Assembly: GCA_013368445.1 (NCBI GenBank)
Contig: JAACJO010000010.1
Coordinates: forward strand, 248,001 to 312,000
Direction: 5' to 3'
From: Leucocoprinus leucothites
Lineage: Eukaryota; Basidiomycota; Agaricomycetes; Agaricales; Agaricaceae
Length of the DNA stretch: 64,000 nucleotides
Shown: piece by piece, positions 1 to 11,703 of the stretch
Numbering within the stretch: position 1 is the first letter of the stretch
How the letters are laid out: each line of letters starts with the position of its first letter
Translations under genes and position numbers: made by a program
The notes under the pieces: generated by a model
Seen by the model: the letters and a program-made list of their open reading frames with translations, nothing else
Databases searched by the model: none
What the model was told of the DNA's origin: nothing

Positions 1-1005
1 TCAGTTTGTGTTTCCTCCACTCATAAACTGTACTCGTGCTCAAATTTTCTCAGCTGGCATCCTACGATCAGTAGAAACGTCCGCGCAGGGACAAGATACA
101 GACCTCAAGAACGCACTTCAGGATCTAGAAGCACTCATGATCAAAGCGCGTGACATGGTCCGACTGGCAGGCGAGCTAAATGAAAAGCTCACCTCCTCCA
201 CCACCGCTCCGTCATCGACTTTTCCCTCCAGATCATCAACGCCAACACCATCATCTTCATCCTCCCTTGCCCTCACCAGCACCAACAATGAGTCACACTC
301 GCAATCCGTTTTACATGAGCTTCCAGAAGAAGCCACCTTTATTCGTTCATCTCTCGCTCAACTCGGGCTGCAGATGACCAATATTCCAGTGACGAATGAT
401 ATGATAACGGACGAGGACAAGTGGATCAATGAGCTCGCGAAAGAGTTGTCTGAAGTATTAAGAGGTATGATGAGAGATCGTGGTATCGTTGCGTTGGATG
501 AAGTTTGGGGAGGGTGGAACCGCGCCCGAGGAGTTGGTATGTTCTAAGTGATATCCCTCGAGCGAAATTCACGCGAACCCTGTCACTAGCACTTCTCCCA
601 CCCGCAACTTTCCTTCAAGTCATTCCTCTGCTCCCACAATATACCTCACCACAAATCCACAGACGCACATTCAAATCCGGCCTCTCCGTACTCCACACAC
701 CTCCGTATGCTCAACAGGCGTTTGTCACCAGGCTCAGAGAGCATATAGAAACAGAGGGCCCAAAAACGACGATGGAGATAGCCATGGTGGAAGAAATAAC
801 TGTCTCATTAGCGAAGGAAATGATCGATGATGCCGAGATGAGTGGAGACGTTGTTAGAGATGATGCTGAATGTGTTATTCAAGATGATAGTAGTGCGAAC
901 GGCGCTAGTTTTGGAGGTGGCCTTGGTGTTGGTGAAGCTGGTGTGAGGTGGTGGCCTAACGTGTTCATTGGCTATGCCTGGGATGGACAGACATTTGATG
1001 ATTGA
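1..1005 (+). CDS. VPS36: VPS36, ESCRT-II subunit, 3' part
   Basis: C-terminal part of Vps36, the ESCRT-II subunit that sorts ubiquitinated cargo at endosomes. The N-terminal GLUE domain would lie upstream of the window. Bases 1-52 may be the end of an intron (acceptor TTTTCTCAG). Coding starts with AGILRSVE and reaches the Vps36 hallmark DLEALMIKARDMVRLAGELN. A Ser/Thr/Pro-rich insert follows, then winged-helix segments including ALDEVWGGWNRARG. An intron at 537-589 (GTATGT..CTAG, 53 bp) joins RARGV to ALLPPATFLQV in phase, removing the apparent stop at 545. The second exon contains LAKEMIDDAEMSGDVVRDD, the usual SLAKE..L..AE..G..CRDD signature, and ends WWPNVFIGYAWDGQTFDD. Family identity is secure; the exact first base is not. 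Confidence 0.9.
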
Positions 1006-1256
1006 TTAAGTTGACTTGTCATCTGTCGGTCAAATATATTGGTGTCCAATTGTGTGATGTACCTGCCGATAGATATCTGTAGACAGCTGACTACGTTTTC
1101 GATGCGCTGAGATCGGTGCTTCGAAAATTCATTTGATCAATTTGATCACTCTGGGATGACTGACATGTTGATTCCGTTTCCAAGGCCACTCAACATAAAA
1201 GCCTGGTCCTCCCACAATTGACCCTCAATCCAATCCTTCCTGCTGTATCTAGGCGC

Positions 1257-3565
1257 ATGAGCATACTCTCTGGCGCGCACGACTTTGTGGCCAATAATTG
1301 TCACTTCATAATCAACGAAGGTGGACCAGATGGTACGTTATGTTCATAGGCATATTCCGGGTTTACTCAGGTATCTATTCAGATATTGAAATCTTGCATA
1401 ACAAAGCAAATCATGAAGCTGCATTTGATTCTCTTGAACGTGCGCCCCCACCGATGTGTCACCCTGGGACCCGCGTACAATACGTTGAAGACATTGTGCG
1501 CTATGCGGTCCCCGGAGTCCAAGTAGGAGACAGGAACAAATCTCAACCCCTCTTCTGGATGAGCGGTCCAGCAGGAGTTGGAAAAACTGCCATCGCACAA
1601 ACGTGTGTGGAAACGATAAAGGACAAGGGACAGCCATTTGCTTCATTCTTCTTCTCGATAAACGGTCGAAAAAACCCTACTCAGTTTTTTCCCACCATTG
1701 CCTACCAACTCTCTACCAAGTTTGCCGAATATCGAGCCCTCCTGGGGAAAAAAATTCGGCAAGATAGATCGCTGATACATAAAGTCATGGAGTCCCAGCT
1801 TCGAGGGCTGATCATCGAACCGTGGCTCGAATTACTGGCATACGGGCAGGGAATACCAGAAAATTCTGGTTATAAAATCCCTATCTTCGTAGATGGACTG
1901 GACGAGTGCGACGATCCTAGAGCACAATGCACCATTATCGAACTTGTCGCGAAATCGACTCAAAACGCATCTCTCCCTTTCTGTTGGCTGTTCTTCAGCC
2001 GTCCAGAAATACATATCACCACCACATTCGACCGAGATCAAATCAAAGTCCTTTGCCGTAAAACTTTTCTTCCAATCTCGCGCGACACAGATGGGGAGAT
2101 TGAGAACTATCTGCGTGCCGGATTCGACGACATACTTCAGCGTCGAGGTCTTTTATATTTAACAGAAACCGCGCCATGGCCTACTCATGACCAAATGCGG
2201 AAACTGATAGACGCTGCTGATGGTTTATTCATCTTTGCTGCCACAGCTTTGCGCCTTATCGATGACCCAATGTGGACTGGACCTGAAGAGCCTCTTCGCG
2301 CCGTGCTTGGAGGCAGCACGGGAAATTCTGCTTCTCCCTCTGGAACCAACCCATCCCCTTTCGCAGAATTGGACAATCTCTATCACATGATCATGGAACG
2401 CATCCCAGCTAATATGCTTCACCTTGTTCATCTTTTGCTGAACGTTCTTTGTTTCGCCGAGGCTGGTGTAGGTCATGCTGGAGGAATATTGGGTGCAGCT
2501 GTATTGGGTAACGTGCTCAACATATCTGCGATGCAGTTTAGGGGTATATGTAGCCAGCTGAGCGCTGTTCTCCATTTCGAGGACCAGAGGACATCGCTCT
2601 CTCTCCCTGAGGGAACAGACGCGGCAGTTTCTTACCTAAATGCAGGATCACATCCCGGAAAGCGGATTGACACCTTGCGAAACTTTGTATTTCGCCAGCT
2701 TGGAGGTTCAGTCTCGTTCTATCATAAATCCTTTTACGACTTTCTCTCCGATCCCAACCGCTCGATGAACCACTCGTTTGAGTCCCCAACCGCGTATAAC
2801 GAGCTCTTCCAACATTGTATCCAACGTCACCTTGATTTTGACGCAAGTTACCACTTTGATGACTCTGGTGAGTTAATTCTAGTCTAATATCATGCACATT
2901 ATTGACTCCTTATTAGAAGGTCTTGCCTTATCTGATGATGCAAAATCATCCGCTTCCTGTTTATCATACCCCACCACGAGCGAGTTCTCAAGTTCACTTC
3001 TTCAAGCGATGACATACAGCTTCCTCTATCGGCGTTGTATGTGGCTCTGTGGCTTGCCCTTCATTACCCTCGAGTTACGTCAAAAATTCTCCCAGTGTGA
3101 TTTTCGCAAGGCGCTGTACGCCCAAACAACGTTGTTTCATAAGCCACGCGCTTGGAGCAACTCACTCTGGGGCACTCACGGTCGTGCTAAGCTTATGCGT
3201 GGAACGAGGCTCTTTCAAACCACTCATGCGACGTACGCAGATTCGAATATTGAGGAGTTTATGCAGGTGAGATCTTTTATTTTCAATAAGTCAAAGAGCC
3301 TACTGAACAGAACGATAAAAAGAGAATTGAACTCCTACAGGAAGCGGGTGTCATTCAGAAGCACGAAAATTGCCCGAGTTCCCTGCAATGCAATCAGGAC
3401 CAGTGCGAGTCCGGTCTCTACGTTATTGGACACGGGACAAAATCGACGTTCTGGTTTTGGGAGATTAACCGCTCTACTGGATTTTATCGCGACTTCGAAA
3501 CAGTAGATCTCACTCGAGGTATGACACTATTTCAAGATGAGGATTTTACATTGTGGCCGCAATGA
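1257..3565 (+). CDS. NACHT-domain STAND ATPase (fungal NLR-like)
   Basis: My model is join(1257..1332,1383..2867,2917..3266,3311..3565), 721 codons with all junctions in phase; introns are 50, 49 and 44 bp. The N-terminus MSILSGAHDFVANNCHFIIN resembles the leader of basidiomycete NACHT proteins. Residues about 100-115 hold the P-loop GPAGVGKTAIAQT, and IPIFVDGLDECDD is Walker B. The C-terminal region keeps family blocks (CDFRKALYAQ, GLYVIGHGTKSTFWFWEI). No WD40, ankyrin or TPR repeats follow, so this is the short class. By family knowledge such proteins are signal-transducing ATPases linked to non-self recognition or programmed cell death in fungi; the ligand is unknown. Nothing suggests it is broken. 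The last exon could hold a further small intron near 3520. Confidence 0.85.
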
Positions 3566-4328
3566 GTTCACTAAGAATAATGTTCTCGCTGTATTATATA
3601 GATCTATCCGATTTATTATCATCTACGCTACTTAGAAAATACAATCTTACTCACTTCACGGCGACCTATAATATGTAAGTTCTCTTACAGCTGACCAACG
3701 CTAACCAAAGCAGCTGGTAACTCCTCGATGGTAGCTTAGTGCCAGGACTCATCAAATGATAAGAATTCCAATGAAGCAAAGAAGTGCTTACTAGCGCACG
3801 AGTGATGTGAATGGGCCCATGTCTTATCTTGCAGGTGAGGTTTTCACAGCTTCGCCAGGAGCATAATGACCGCTCCCCTATTGATACTGGCTCGGTGAGA
3901 CTCGGTGAGATGCAGGTATATATGTGGTGCGAGTGTAAGTAAGCTGTGAGCCTCAGGGGCTTACACCTGACTCGTGATAAACATCGAGGTTACTTATATC
4001 AGAAGCTCACTTCCTGATTAAACAGAGTAGCCACATCAACGCGCCCACTCATCAGGCGGCAATAGCGTCAGGCGAGGGCACATGGCCGTCGGACCAGACC
4101 TCTGTGGTAATTAAAATAACGTTGGGAAAATCGATCCTTACCGGGATTGAAAGCATAGCTCCAAACCAGTTTCACTGCTGCGCCAGAGGCCTGGATGCTT
4201 GATGTCAATTCTATTATTTGACGAATAACATGGTATGATCAGGTGTTCGGCGATATGGAGGGGTATTTAAACTTAGGAGAATCTGCAGGAGTCATTCCCC
4301 GCACTGAGCTCGGAGTCACATTTTCTCG
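3566..4328 (+). other. intergenic, no gene seen
   Basis: All six frames are broken into short pieces and I see no conserved protein, RNA or terminal repeat. The last 100 bases should contain the promoter of the methyltransferase copy starting at 4329; GTATTTAAAC near 4262 is a possible TATA-like element. Confidence 0.4.
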
Positions 4329-5724
4329 ATGAAGTCGGATACCGAAGGCGTGAGTCTCATAGCTATCATAATATCCTGTTCGCTTTTCACGACTTCGATA
4401 TGATCTAGGAAGTATATAGGCTGCCGAAAGGGGGAAGTGCTGAACATGGGGTGCGCCCTGCCATATTGTACTTCACAGTGGGTGTGCTGTCTAGTCTAAA
4501 AAGGATGCTAGCGACTCGACTCTCAACATGAAATATGGTTAACATTAATGAACGGCTTGTACCCTCAAGGGATCAAAAGCGAGGTTGAGAGCAAGATGGG
4601 ACAGTCTACTGACCCTGTTATCTTGGACGTCGGGTGTGGATCAGCAATTTGGTGAGATTTCTCGCTTATGAACATCATGGGTACAAGTCCATGCATGATT
4701 GACAAATTTAAGGTCCATCCAAATGGCCCATCTCTTCCCACAAGCAAACGTCATTGGCATTGATATGTCACCTTTAGGGCATAGGTAATGACTTGTCGTG
4801 AACTGGGTGTTGGCTGAACTAGTAACGCTTTCCAATGCAGGGACCTGCCCTCCAACTTCAGGTTGGTTATCACCTGCCATGAATTGTGTTCGGCCCTTCA
4901 ATTCAATATCTTACAGTTTCAGAACTTATAACTTCGCCAACGGTCTTCCAGCAGAATATCGTGACAAATTCGACGTAATTCACTGTCGGACAGTTGCTCA
5001 ACATGTAGGTAGTTTCATAACATACAATGCATGTTCATGCTGATATTCGCTCCTTGTCCAGCTTCGCGATCCACAGGGATTAGTTAATTCGATGGCCAAG
5101 GCACTTAAACCTGGTAATGAAATCAAGTTCAAGTCGTAGCTGATTGAATTCAATCCGATTAACCAACATTGTGCAGGAGGGCTCCTTTTGTTGGCGGACG
5201 TAGAAGTGGCCATCTATGATGAGAATCAGAAACTTCTCAAGCCCGTAGTCTATAATCCATCCTGGAGCATTGAGGAAAACATGAAAATTCAAGACGGACT
5301 ATCCTGGCACAGTGGATGGTTCACGGCGCTTGGGAGCATTACTCTTAGCCCAAGTTATCAACCACCTGGTATACAAATCCAAAGATCAGAAGCACTGACG
5401 GAGCTGATGGCAACCGAGTTCTGGGCACCATATGGTTTGTTAGGGGAGGACGATGAACGGACAAAACGGCTCGGAGAGCTTGCGGTAGACAATTTGCGAG
5501 TGCGTCATCACCCATTTTCAAAGTTTCTAGAATCAAAGTCAATATTGATTAAGTACCTTACATGCTCATAGCAAGTTTACGGCTTGAGCCGTAATATTTT
5601 TTCCAAGACCTTGAACCAAGTTCCCAAACCGTTCAAGGATGCTTTGATAGATCGGGGATTCAACGAGGTGATAACGCACAAACGTCACAGTCGTTTGTGG
5701 TATGTAGTCGGCATAAAGGCTTGA
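4329..5724 (+). pseudogene. SAM-dependent methyltransferase, copy 1 (likely frameshifted)
   Basis: Third copy of the methyltransferase family also found at 38.3 and 40.9 kb. Recognisable exons in order: MKSDTEG (4329), EVYRLPKGGSAEHG, a segment with LYPQGIKSEVESKM, motif I VILDVGCGSAIW (near 4615-4652), MAHLFPQANVIGIDMSPLG, YNFANGLPAEYRDKFDVIHC, LVNSMAKALKPG, then GLLLLADVEVAIYDEN (from about 5178). After an intron the C-terminus ends WYVVGIKA at 5724. Relative to copies 2 and 3, the start of the exon at about 4515 (CGACTCTCAACATGAAATATGG) lacks five bases, shifting the frame just before motif I. The donor after the second exon is also poor (GTGCGC). I therefore call a probable pseudogene, but an alternative splice or a sequencing error could rescue it. 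Everything downstream stays open. Confidence 0.65.
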
Positions 5725-6740
5725 ACGAGAAAGTGTCCATATCTAGGTCAATACGTGCTTTGTTCATGGTGCACAGAATCTACTAAAGATGAAGAACACG
5801 AATTAGCTCGTTATGGGAATGGATGTACTTTTTCCAAGTTCGCTGAGTAAGAGCAGACTCTCAGCACATTTAACCAGTGAAAGTCTCACACAAAGCAGTA
5901 TTGATGCGAGAAAATATCGGAATGACGCAAGGCCTAAAGTTATTCAGGGAAGGATGTAGTAGTCTGATTAATGGTTCTGGGCTGGAAACAGTGGGGCGAA
6001 ACCTCAGTGAATGGTGGCTGAACCTGGTGGGATGCATTAATTGGACACGTCACGATGAGACACCAGACAGATGATTGAGTGAGGCGTTTTGAAGTGTATC
6101 ATATTCATAGTGCACTACTTCCGACCCCCAAATACTGATGTATATTCTGTATGTTTTTCTAGATGCATGGAGCGTAGAAATTCTGGAGACGATGACAAGA
6201 CTTACGTTCTCATTACCATCAGTCCATCAGTATCTGATTGAAGATCCTTCAGGGTGTTGTGTCAGACGTGGAGGGCTGATGATAATCAATGAATTTGTTC
6301 TCTTCTTGGCGAATTGTTCTACGGTCGCTGTGTTTAACGACTTTCCTACACCTTCTAGGCCGGAGTGTATTCGACTCGTAGTGTTGTCAAGACAGGACTT
6401 AGGTAAACCCAGCTGTTCCGACATCGGGTCCATTGAGTACTCTTTTCTCAACATGGAACTATGCTCATATTCCATGTTCTATCGCGAAAGTGTCCTGCCA
6501 TGTATCTACAACCTTTATAATCTCAGCCAGCAGCTCAGACTGCAGACTTCCTCCAACAACCCCTCAACGTCTCAAAGGCTAGCCCAAAGCCTCATCTTGA
6601 AGGGAACCCATCCACGTCACAGGTGTGTACAACATTTACTCTTTTGCTACGTACGTGTTCTAAAAAAAACCTCACTCCGACTCCGAAATTCAATTGGCCG
6701 AATTATCCTACTGTACCATTAACAAGGTCAAAGGCAAATA
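5725..6740 (+). other. intergenic; possible first exon of family member A
   Basis: No recognisable gene. An open stretch around 6450-6622 could be a first exon for the membrane protein at 6741: a donor after 6622 (CACAG/GTGTGT) and an acceptor after 6757 would join in phase to the PPPPY segment. Its translation does not resemble the short first exons of members D-G, so I leave it outside the call. Confidence 0.35.
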
Positions 6741-7220
6741 ATGGAAAGTCAACTCAGGCTCACAGCAATCACCCCTCCTCCCCCATATGTGAACCTGGCG
6801 TCTTATCACCTGACTTGGGATGCTTCGCAAATGCCTCCAGATACCGAGTCTGCCGCTGCGTCTGCGTCCAGCCAAGACCACCATGTCCTTGAAAGCGAAG
6901 CGGAGCCGCCCTTCTGGCGCACAAAGAAGGGAGTTATCCTGTTCTCTACGCTGGCCGTCGTAATTGTCGTTGCCTCTACCCTGGGTGTTATCTTTGCCCT
7001 TAGGCGGAGTCAAAATCAAGGGCAGTCGAGTACTGCCAGTAACTCCCATTCGAGTCGGGCCACTCCAGCTGCCTCGTCAATATCGACGTCCACAAGTTCA
7101 GCTATCCCCATAGCTAGTCAGGCTAACGATTATGGAACCCAGGCTATAGCCTCAGCAGATCGAGTCGGTACTAGCGGACTCGGAGTTCGTGCTGCTAGTC
7201 GTTTCATTGCCACTCCTTGA
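6741..7220 (+). CDS. PPxY single-pass membrane protein, family member A
   Basis: Member A of a family repeated seven times in this window. The ORF of 159 codons has an N-terminal segment with TPPPPYVNL, then PPFWRTKKGV, one hydrophobic helix (ILFSTLAVVIVVASTLGVIF), a basic stop-transfer ALRRSQNQ, and a Ser/Thr/Ala-rich tail of about 80 residues. PPPY matches the WW-domain ligand PPxY. The tail looks like a substrate for O-mannosylation if it is extracellular. The start is uncertain: other members have a separate first exon, and an upstream exon ending at 6622 could splice to 6758. No function is known. Membrane topology with the PPxY side in the cytosol is inferred from the basic residues flanking the helix and from the presumed ligase interaction. 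Confidence 0.6.
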   Translation: MESQLRLTAITPPPPYVNLASYHLTWDASQMPPDTESAAASASSQDHHVLESEAEPPFWRTKKGVILFSTLAVVIVVASTLGVIFALRRSQNQGQSSTASNSHSSRATPAASSISTSTSSAIPIASQANDYGTQAIASADRVGTSGLGVRAASRFIATP

Positions 7221-7698
7221 CCGGTTTGGCATTGCACCCTCGTCAGTGGGTCCAATTTAGGCTTTGACAGCAAAGCCTGATGACGCAAATAGTAAATTTA
7301 AGGGGCGATTTGTAAGAGTTGAGGTCATTGTCTGCTAGGACCTGTTTTTGGATTTTCACATTCGTTTTCGTGTTGGACTTGGGTATTTATTGTAAATACG
7401 CTCTTTCATTCCTGTATTATAACCAGTCAATATGTACTATGATTTGTATTTGTTTCCTTGACTCGGCAGATGCCAGTGTTACCTTCAAGATACCCTCAGA
7501 GAGCGCAGGCACTCCTTGACTCCAAGTCCGCGCCATGCATATATTCGTACGTTGGCTTCATGGCCGCGGAGGGGAAAATCCTATCCGATCGTATCACTAT
7601 GTTTGGCATTCACTAAAAATATCTATAAATGGGGTATATATCGATAAATGTCAGGGGGTATTCCAAGCGCATCAATGATCATAGTATAGGGCCGATAC
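7221..7698 (+). other. 3' intergenic between convergent genes
   Basis: Lies between the 3' ends of member A and of the rhodanese gene, which point towards each other. AT-rich, no open frame of note. It should contain the two polyadenylation regions. Confidence 0.4.
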
Positions 7699-10531
7699 TC
7701 AAACTTTAGGTTTATGAGCAGTAGATGCAACAGATCGTTCACGTGGAACTTTAACCTTCACAGGCAGCCCAGCATCTTTCCACGCTTTATACCCCCCAAT
7801 TATATCCGTCGCATTCAACAAACCCAACTGCTGCAACGCCTGCGCGGCCAAACTGTAATAATATATACGTCAATTTCATCGTACGAGCAACAGAAATTGT
7901 ACGAAAACTTACCTAGACGTATACCCTTCCTGACAAAACACAATCACCCTCAAATCATACCTATCCGCAATAGCCAGCCTAGCCTCACACCTCGGATCAA
8001 ACCTCCACTCCAACACATTCCTCTCAACAACCAACGCCCCAGGTATCTCCCCAAACTCCTCTCTCTGCGCTTGCGGCCTTATATCCACCAACGCAGTCGG
8101 AACATCCATCACTTTATTCCTCATCTGCGTAAACGCTTGTCTCGGCGTAATCCTCGTCAACTTTGCTCGAGCTTCCTCCAGTATCGTGCTGATAGATTTC
8201 GAGTTGGGTGGAGGAACGGTAGGATCGAGTGGTGCACGAGAAGCTGTAAGGAGGATGGAATGTATGATATCCGAGTCGAATGAAGAGAAATGGAGTTCTT
8301 TGATTCGCGCCATCCATTCGAGTTCTTTGGTTGCTAGACCTAAGCTTATTTCTCCTGCATTCTCGACATCGACGTCTGGTGTGGAAAAGGTGTGTGTGGA
8401 AGTTGTGATACGACCGATGAACTTGGAGCAGGTCAGATGAACGGCGCGGTGAGTTAGTTCGCGTGAGGAGGAAGTTATGTATAACAGGCCGGTAGAAGGG
8501 GTAGCAGTGGTGGTCGGGGTTTTGTCGCCTTTGGGTGTTGAAGACGCAGAGGACGTAGGGGAGAAGGATGTAGCGGTGATGATAAATAGGTAAGGCATAG
8601 GAGAGAGCGCAAACGACAAATTGAGGGAGGAAGCAATGAGGTGGATAAAGGGAATGTCGTTCGGACCCGACCAAGCCGATGAAGCGTCCGCCACTCCCAC
8701 ACGTACTCCTACATGGCTCTTAATTTCGATCTGTGTTTGTTCGAGGCAAAGAGGAACTCACCATCAACAATATTCGAACTAGACTTGGCACGAAGTGCCA
8801 TCTCTCTTGCAACTTGACTTCGCACAGAATCTAAAGTCTTCCTCGGTGGAGGATTAGCCTTGAGCAAAGCTTGAGCTGGTTGAGAGATTCCACTCGACTG
8901 GGTCCCGTTCGTTATCCGACTTTGTGAACTTAGATAAGACGTCGTACTATCATCTCCAGGATCGCCTGTCATGACGATCACGGGTTGTGGTACCACCGCT
9001 ACTACCCCTGCTGCCGCTATCAAGGACAAAGAAGGATCGTGTGTAGTTTGCCCTTGAGGTTTCGTGATACTCTCCCGCTTTCTTCGTCGCAAAGTGTGCT
9101 GTACAGGCCCAGGTGCAGGCGTTGTTCGGTCTGAGTCAGAATCGCGATCGACTTCAGGAGAATCATGGCGTGGAATGGAACGCCTTGGGGAGTCCATGAC
9201 AGATGACACTGCAGCTCTCGAGCCTTCTCTATCCCCGTCACCTATGGTAACGTGAAGGACTTGCGAATGCTGATCTCCTGGAGATGACGGGTTATGGAGG
9301 CTACTCTGAATGTGTGTTGCGTAATATGGTTGTTCTGAAGTTTCGAGTGGTTCGCCCGGGCCAGGTCCTGGGTTAGGTGGGAAAATTATCGAATTAGATG
9401 GGGTTTGTTCATGTTGACTGGGCCGCTCTGGGTTCACGGGGAGGGAGGCATAGGATAGTTGGGAAGCTGATGCATTGCTGGCCTCATGGTGTTGGGTAGA
9501 ACGCCCCATCGCAAAGAGTTGATTTGGATGTCGCTCGAGTAGATGGTGAGAAGGTGTGGTTGTTGGCATGGGTTGGGAAACGCTCCTTTGGGAACGCTTT
9601 GACGTGGATTTATGTGACGGTGGCGGTGACAACGATAGTGATTTATCCAATCTCTGTGAGCGTTGAGAGGGGGCTTCCTGTTCTCTAATTGGTAATGATT
9701 GAAAATCAGTATTTTCCATTCAAGTGGCGATAATTCCACACACCTGTTCAGTGATTCTCCCGTGTCCATAATTTCAGTGGGCTGGTGTTGTTGATCTGGT
9801 AGTATAGGGTCGGGAATTTGGTCGTGCATGAAGTCGTTCATTGCTTCTTGTATTCGTTTTTCAAGCTGAGCGCGTTTGACCATGAGAGAGGGCGTAATTC
9901 CTGTCGAAGCAATCGAGCCCGGTGAGGCTGGGGCGTCATCTTCAAAATCGGGTATGCGTCCTCTGGTGGCAGGGACCGTAGATGCGTTGTGCACCTGCGA
10001 GGCCAAGGAAACTGATACGGCTTCCGTGGGCAGCCCAGTAGTTGAAAGTGGTGGTAATTGTGAAGGTGAGATCATTGGGCTGATCCTAGAAATCTGGGGA
10101 AGCAGAGGTTGACCAGCATGCTGTGGTGACCCAGCTGTTCGGGTGGGTGACCGCACTGTACTCGAAGAGCTTCGAGTGTGACGGTCGTCCTTCACGCTAG
10201 GATGTGCGGGTGCCGTTGGAGATAGTCGTAGAGACGCATGACGAACTCTTCTTGACAACACTGATCTCGCTGAATTGGATCGTACTGGGCTCGAGGGTTT
10301 GTTCTCTTCAACCAACACTGTAGAGATTGGTAGTGTTTGTGTTCGGGGTTGAGCGTGAAGGATGGGTAACGCCATTGGTGAAGATGAAGATGCGCCAGGC
10401 ACAGATTCTATGAATCGAGTCACGAATGCGTCGTTATGTGGCGTTGGGGGGACTACGGTGTACTGGGGTGGAGGAGATAATTGGGGCGAGTGATAGGATG
10501 GTGCGGATGTGGACGAAGATTTTGTCGTCAT
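7699..10531 (-). CDS. rhodanese-domain protein with long disordered N-terminus
   Basis: Model complement(join(7699..7852,7913..8708,8762..9684,9744..10531)), 886 codons; introns are 59, 53 and 60 bp and every junction keeps frame. The first 560 or so residues are Ser/Pro/Thr-rich and look disordered, with SPPPQY close to the N-terminus and a short helix MVKRAQLEKRIQEAMNDFMH. A globular part follows (GVADASSAWSGPNDIPFIHL ... LTHRAVHLTCSKFIGRI), which I cannot assign. The C-terminal 110 residues are a rhodanese domain: ALVDIRP, GEIPGALVVERNVLEWR, the active loop VIVFCQEGYTSS with the catalytic Cys, and DIIGGYKAWKDAGLPV. The last exon supplies the final rhodanese strand, so the fusion is real at the splice level. 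Rhodaneses transfer sulfane sulfur; the substrate here is unknown. Two separate genes remain possible if transcription starts inside. Confidence 0.75.
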
Positions 10532-11703
10532 TGTTTCTGCTTGCTATAGTCGTCTGTGACAACAAACTCGTGGTCTTAAACAACTGTGACCCGTGGTGCT
10601 TTGACACAGGATCAGGCATCATGCATCAAAGCTTTCTTGTTATATTCGAGCTTTACGCGTTTACGGGGATGGCGTGTGAAATAGAGTTGGCGATGTTCCT
10701 TGATGAACACTTTGCTGCTGGAGTATCTGACGAAGATGTATCAACATTGGATGTGGGCTCCCTAGAAATTAGCGCCATCGTCAGAAGAAGAGGAACGACG
10801 TCATAACTAGAGAAGCAATACAGAAGAGATGTGAGAGAAATTTCATAGAGTTATGTACTTACCGCGTAAACCAATCGGCTCCCTGTTTATATTTGTGTGC
10901 CAGCGAGTACAAAGGCAAACTAAGTCCCGCCTCGATGCCTCTTTGTATTCAAACTATACTTTCTTTCATCAGCATTCAGTACTTCAGCACTCGATCTTGA
11001 TTCTAGGCTTTACTATCTCACTCAGCAATGTCCACAGTGCTTAGCCAATGATTCTGACTCTCAGAGGCTCAGCGCTTAGCACTCAGTCCTCATCGACATC
11101 ATCGATTCCGGTTTTTCCTATTGGCTATTTCTCTGCTCCAGGACGCATACCGGGACATTTAAAACGGTTCCCTGGCCACAGGCGCCAGTCTGAATGGCTT
11201 AACCTAATTCCTATCTACTTCTGGCCATTATTGCGCCTTGCGATAAACCCAAGCTTCCTTCAGAACACTCGCGATCCCTCGATCTGGCAAACACAGCATC
11301 CTTATCTTGCTATTGAACATGGAAAATAAATGGCTCTGGTACCGCATGTCTCCGATGACCGCTTTAAATACTCCACGAATACGGTTATTCCTGCTGTGCG
11401 TACTCACAGTCATACAAGTTCGGTTTCTTCCATGGAAGCCGAAACTCATTTTGGTTGTGGGGGAGGTACTATAGCACGTAGTGGGCCTCACTTTGGCTCG
11501 AAAAGAAAATCGCGTTCTTCCGTACAAACCATCTCTCCCGTTTCTTCCATAATCAAAGCCGACCCGAACTTGTGCCAGGAAAGTCTCTTGCCAGAGTACT
11601 CAAGTAGACAGCCACTACTCGCTTTGCCTCATCCAACGGCGATGTTCATCGTGATAATCAAGAAGCCTCTAGTGATGCCAAGTCTAGTTGTGCTATTCGA
11701 TGA
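10532..11703 (+). other. intergenic; left arm of a decayed local duplication
   Basis: Upstream region shared by the divergent rhodanese gene and member B. The part from about 11095 to 11715 is similar to 12640-13085: both contain GGCTATTTCTCTGC or GGCTACTTCTCTGC, GCTATTGAACATGG or GCTATTGAGCATGG, a short ATG-led frame ending CTGCTGTGCGT, and finally ATGCTCCACT. The 167-codon frame at 11330-11833 is not similar to any protein I know and is probably not used as such; its start may mark an older first exon of member B. Confidence 0.5.

Noticed and set aside
7714..8283. 189-codon plus-strand ORF
   Set aside because: It is antisense to the rhodanese exons and its composition mirrors the complementary strand.
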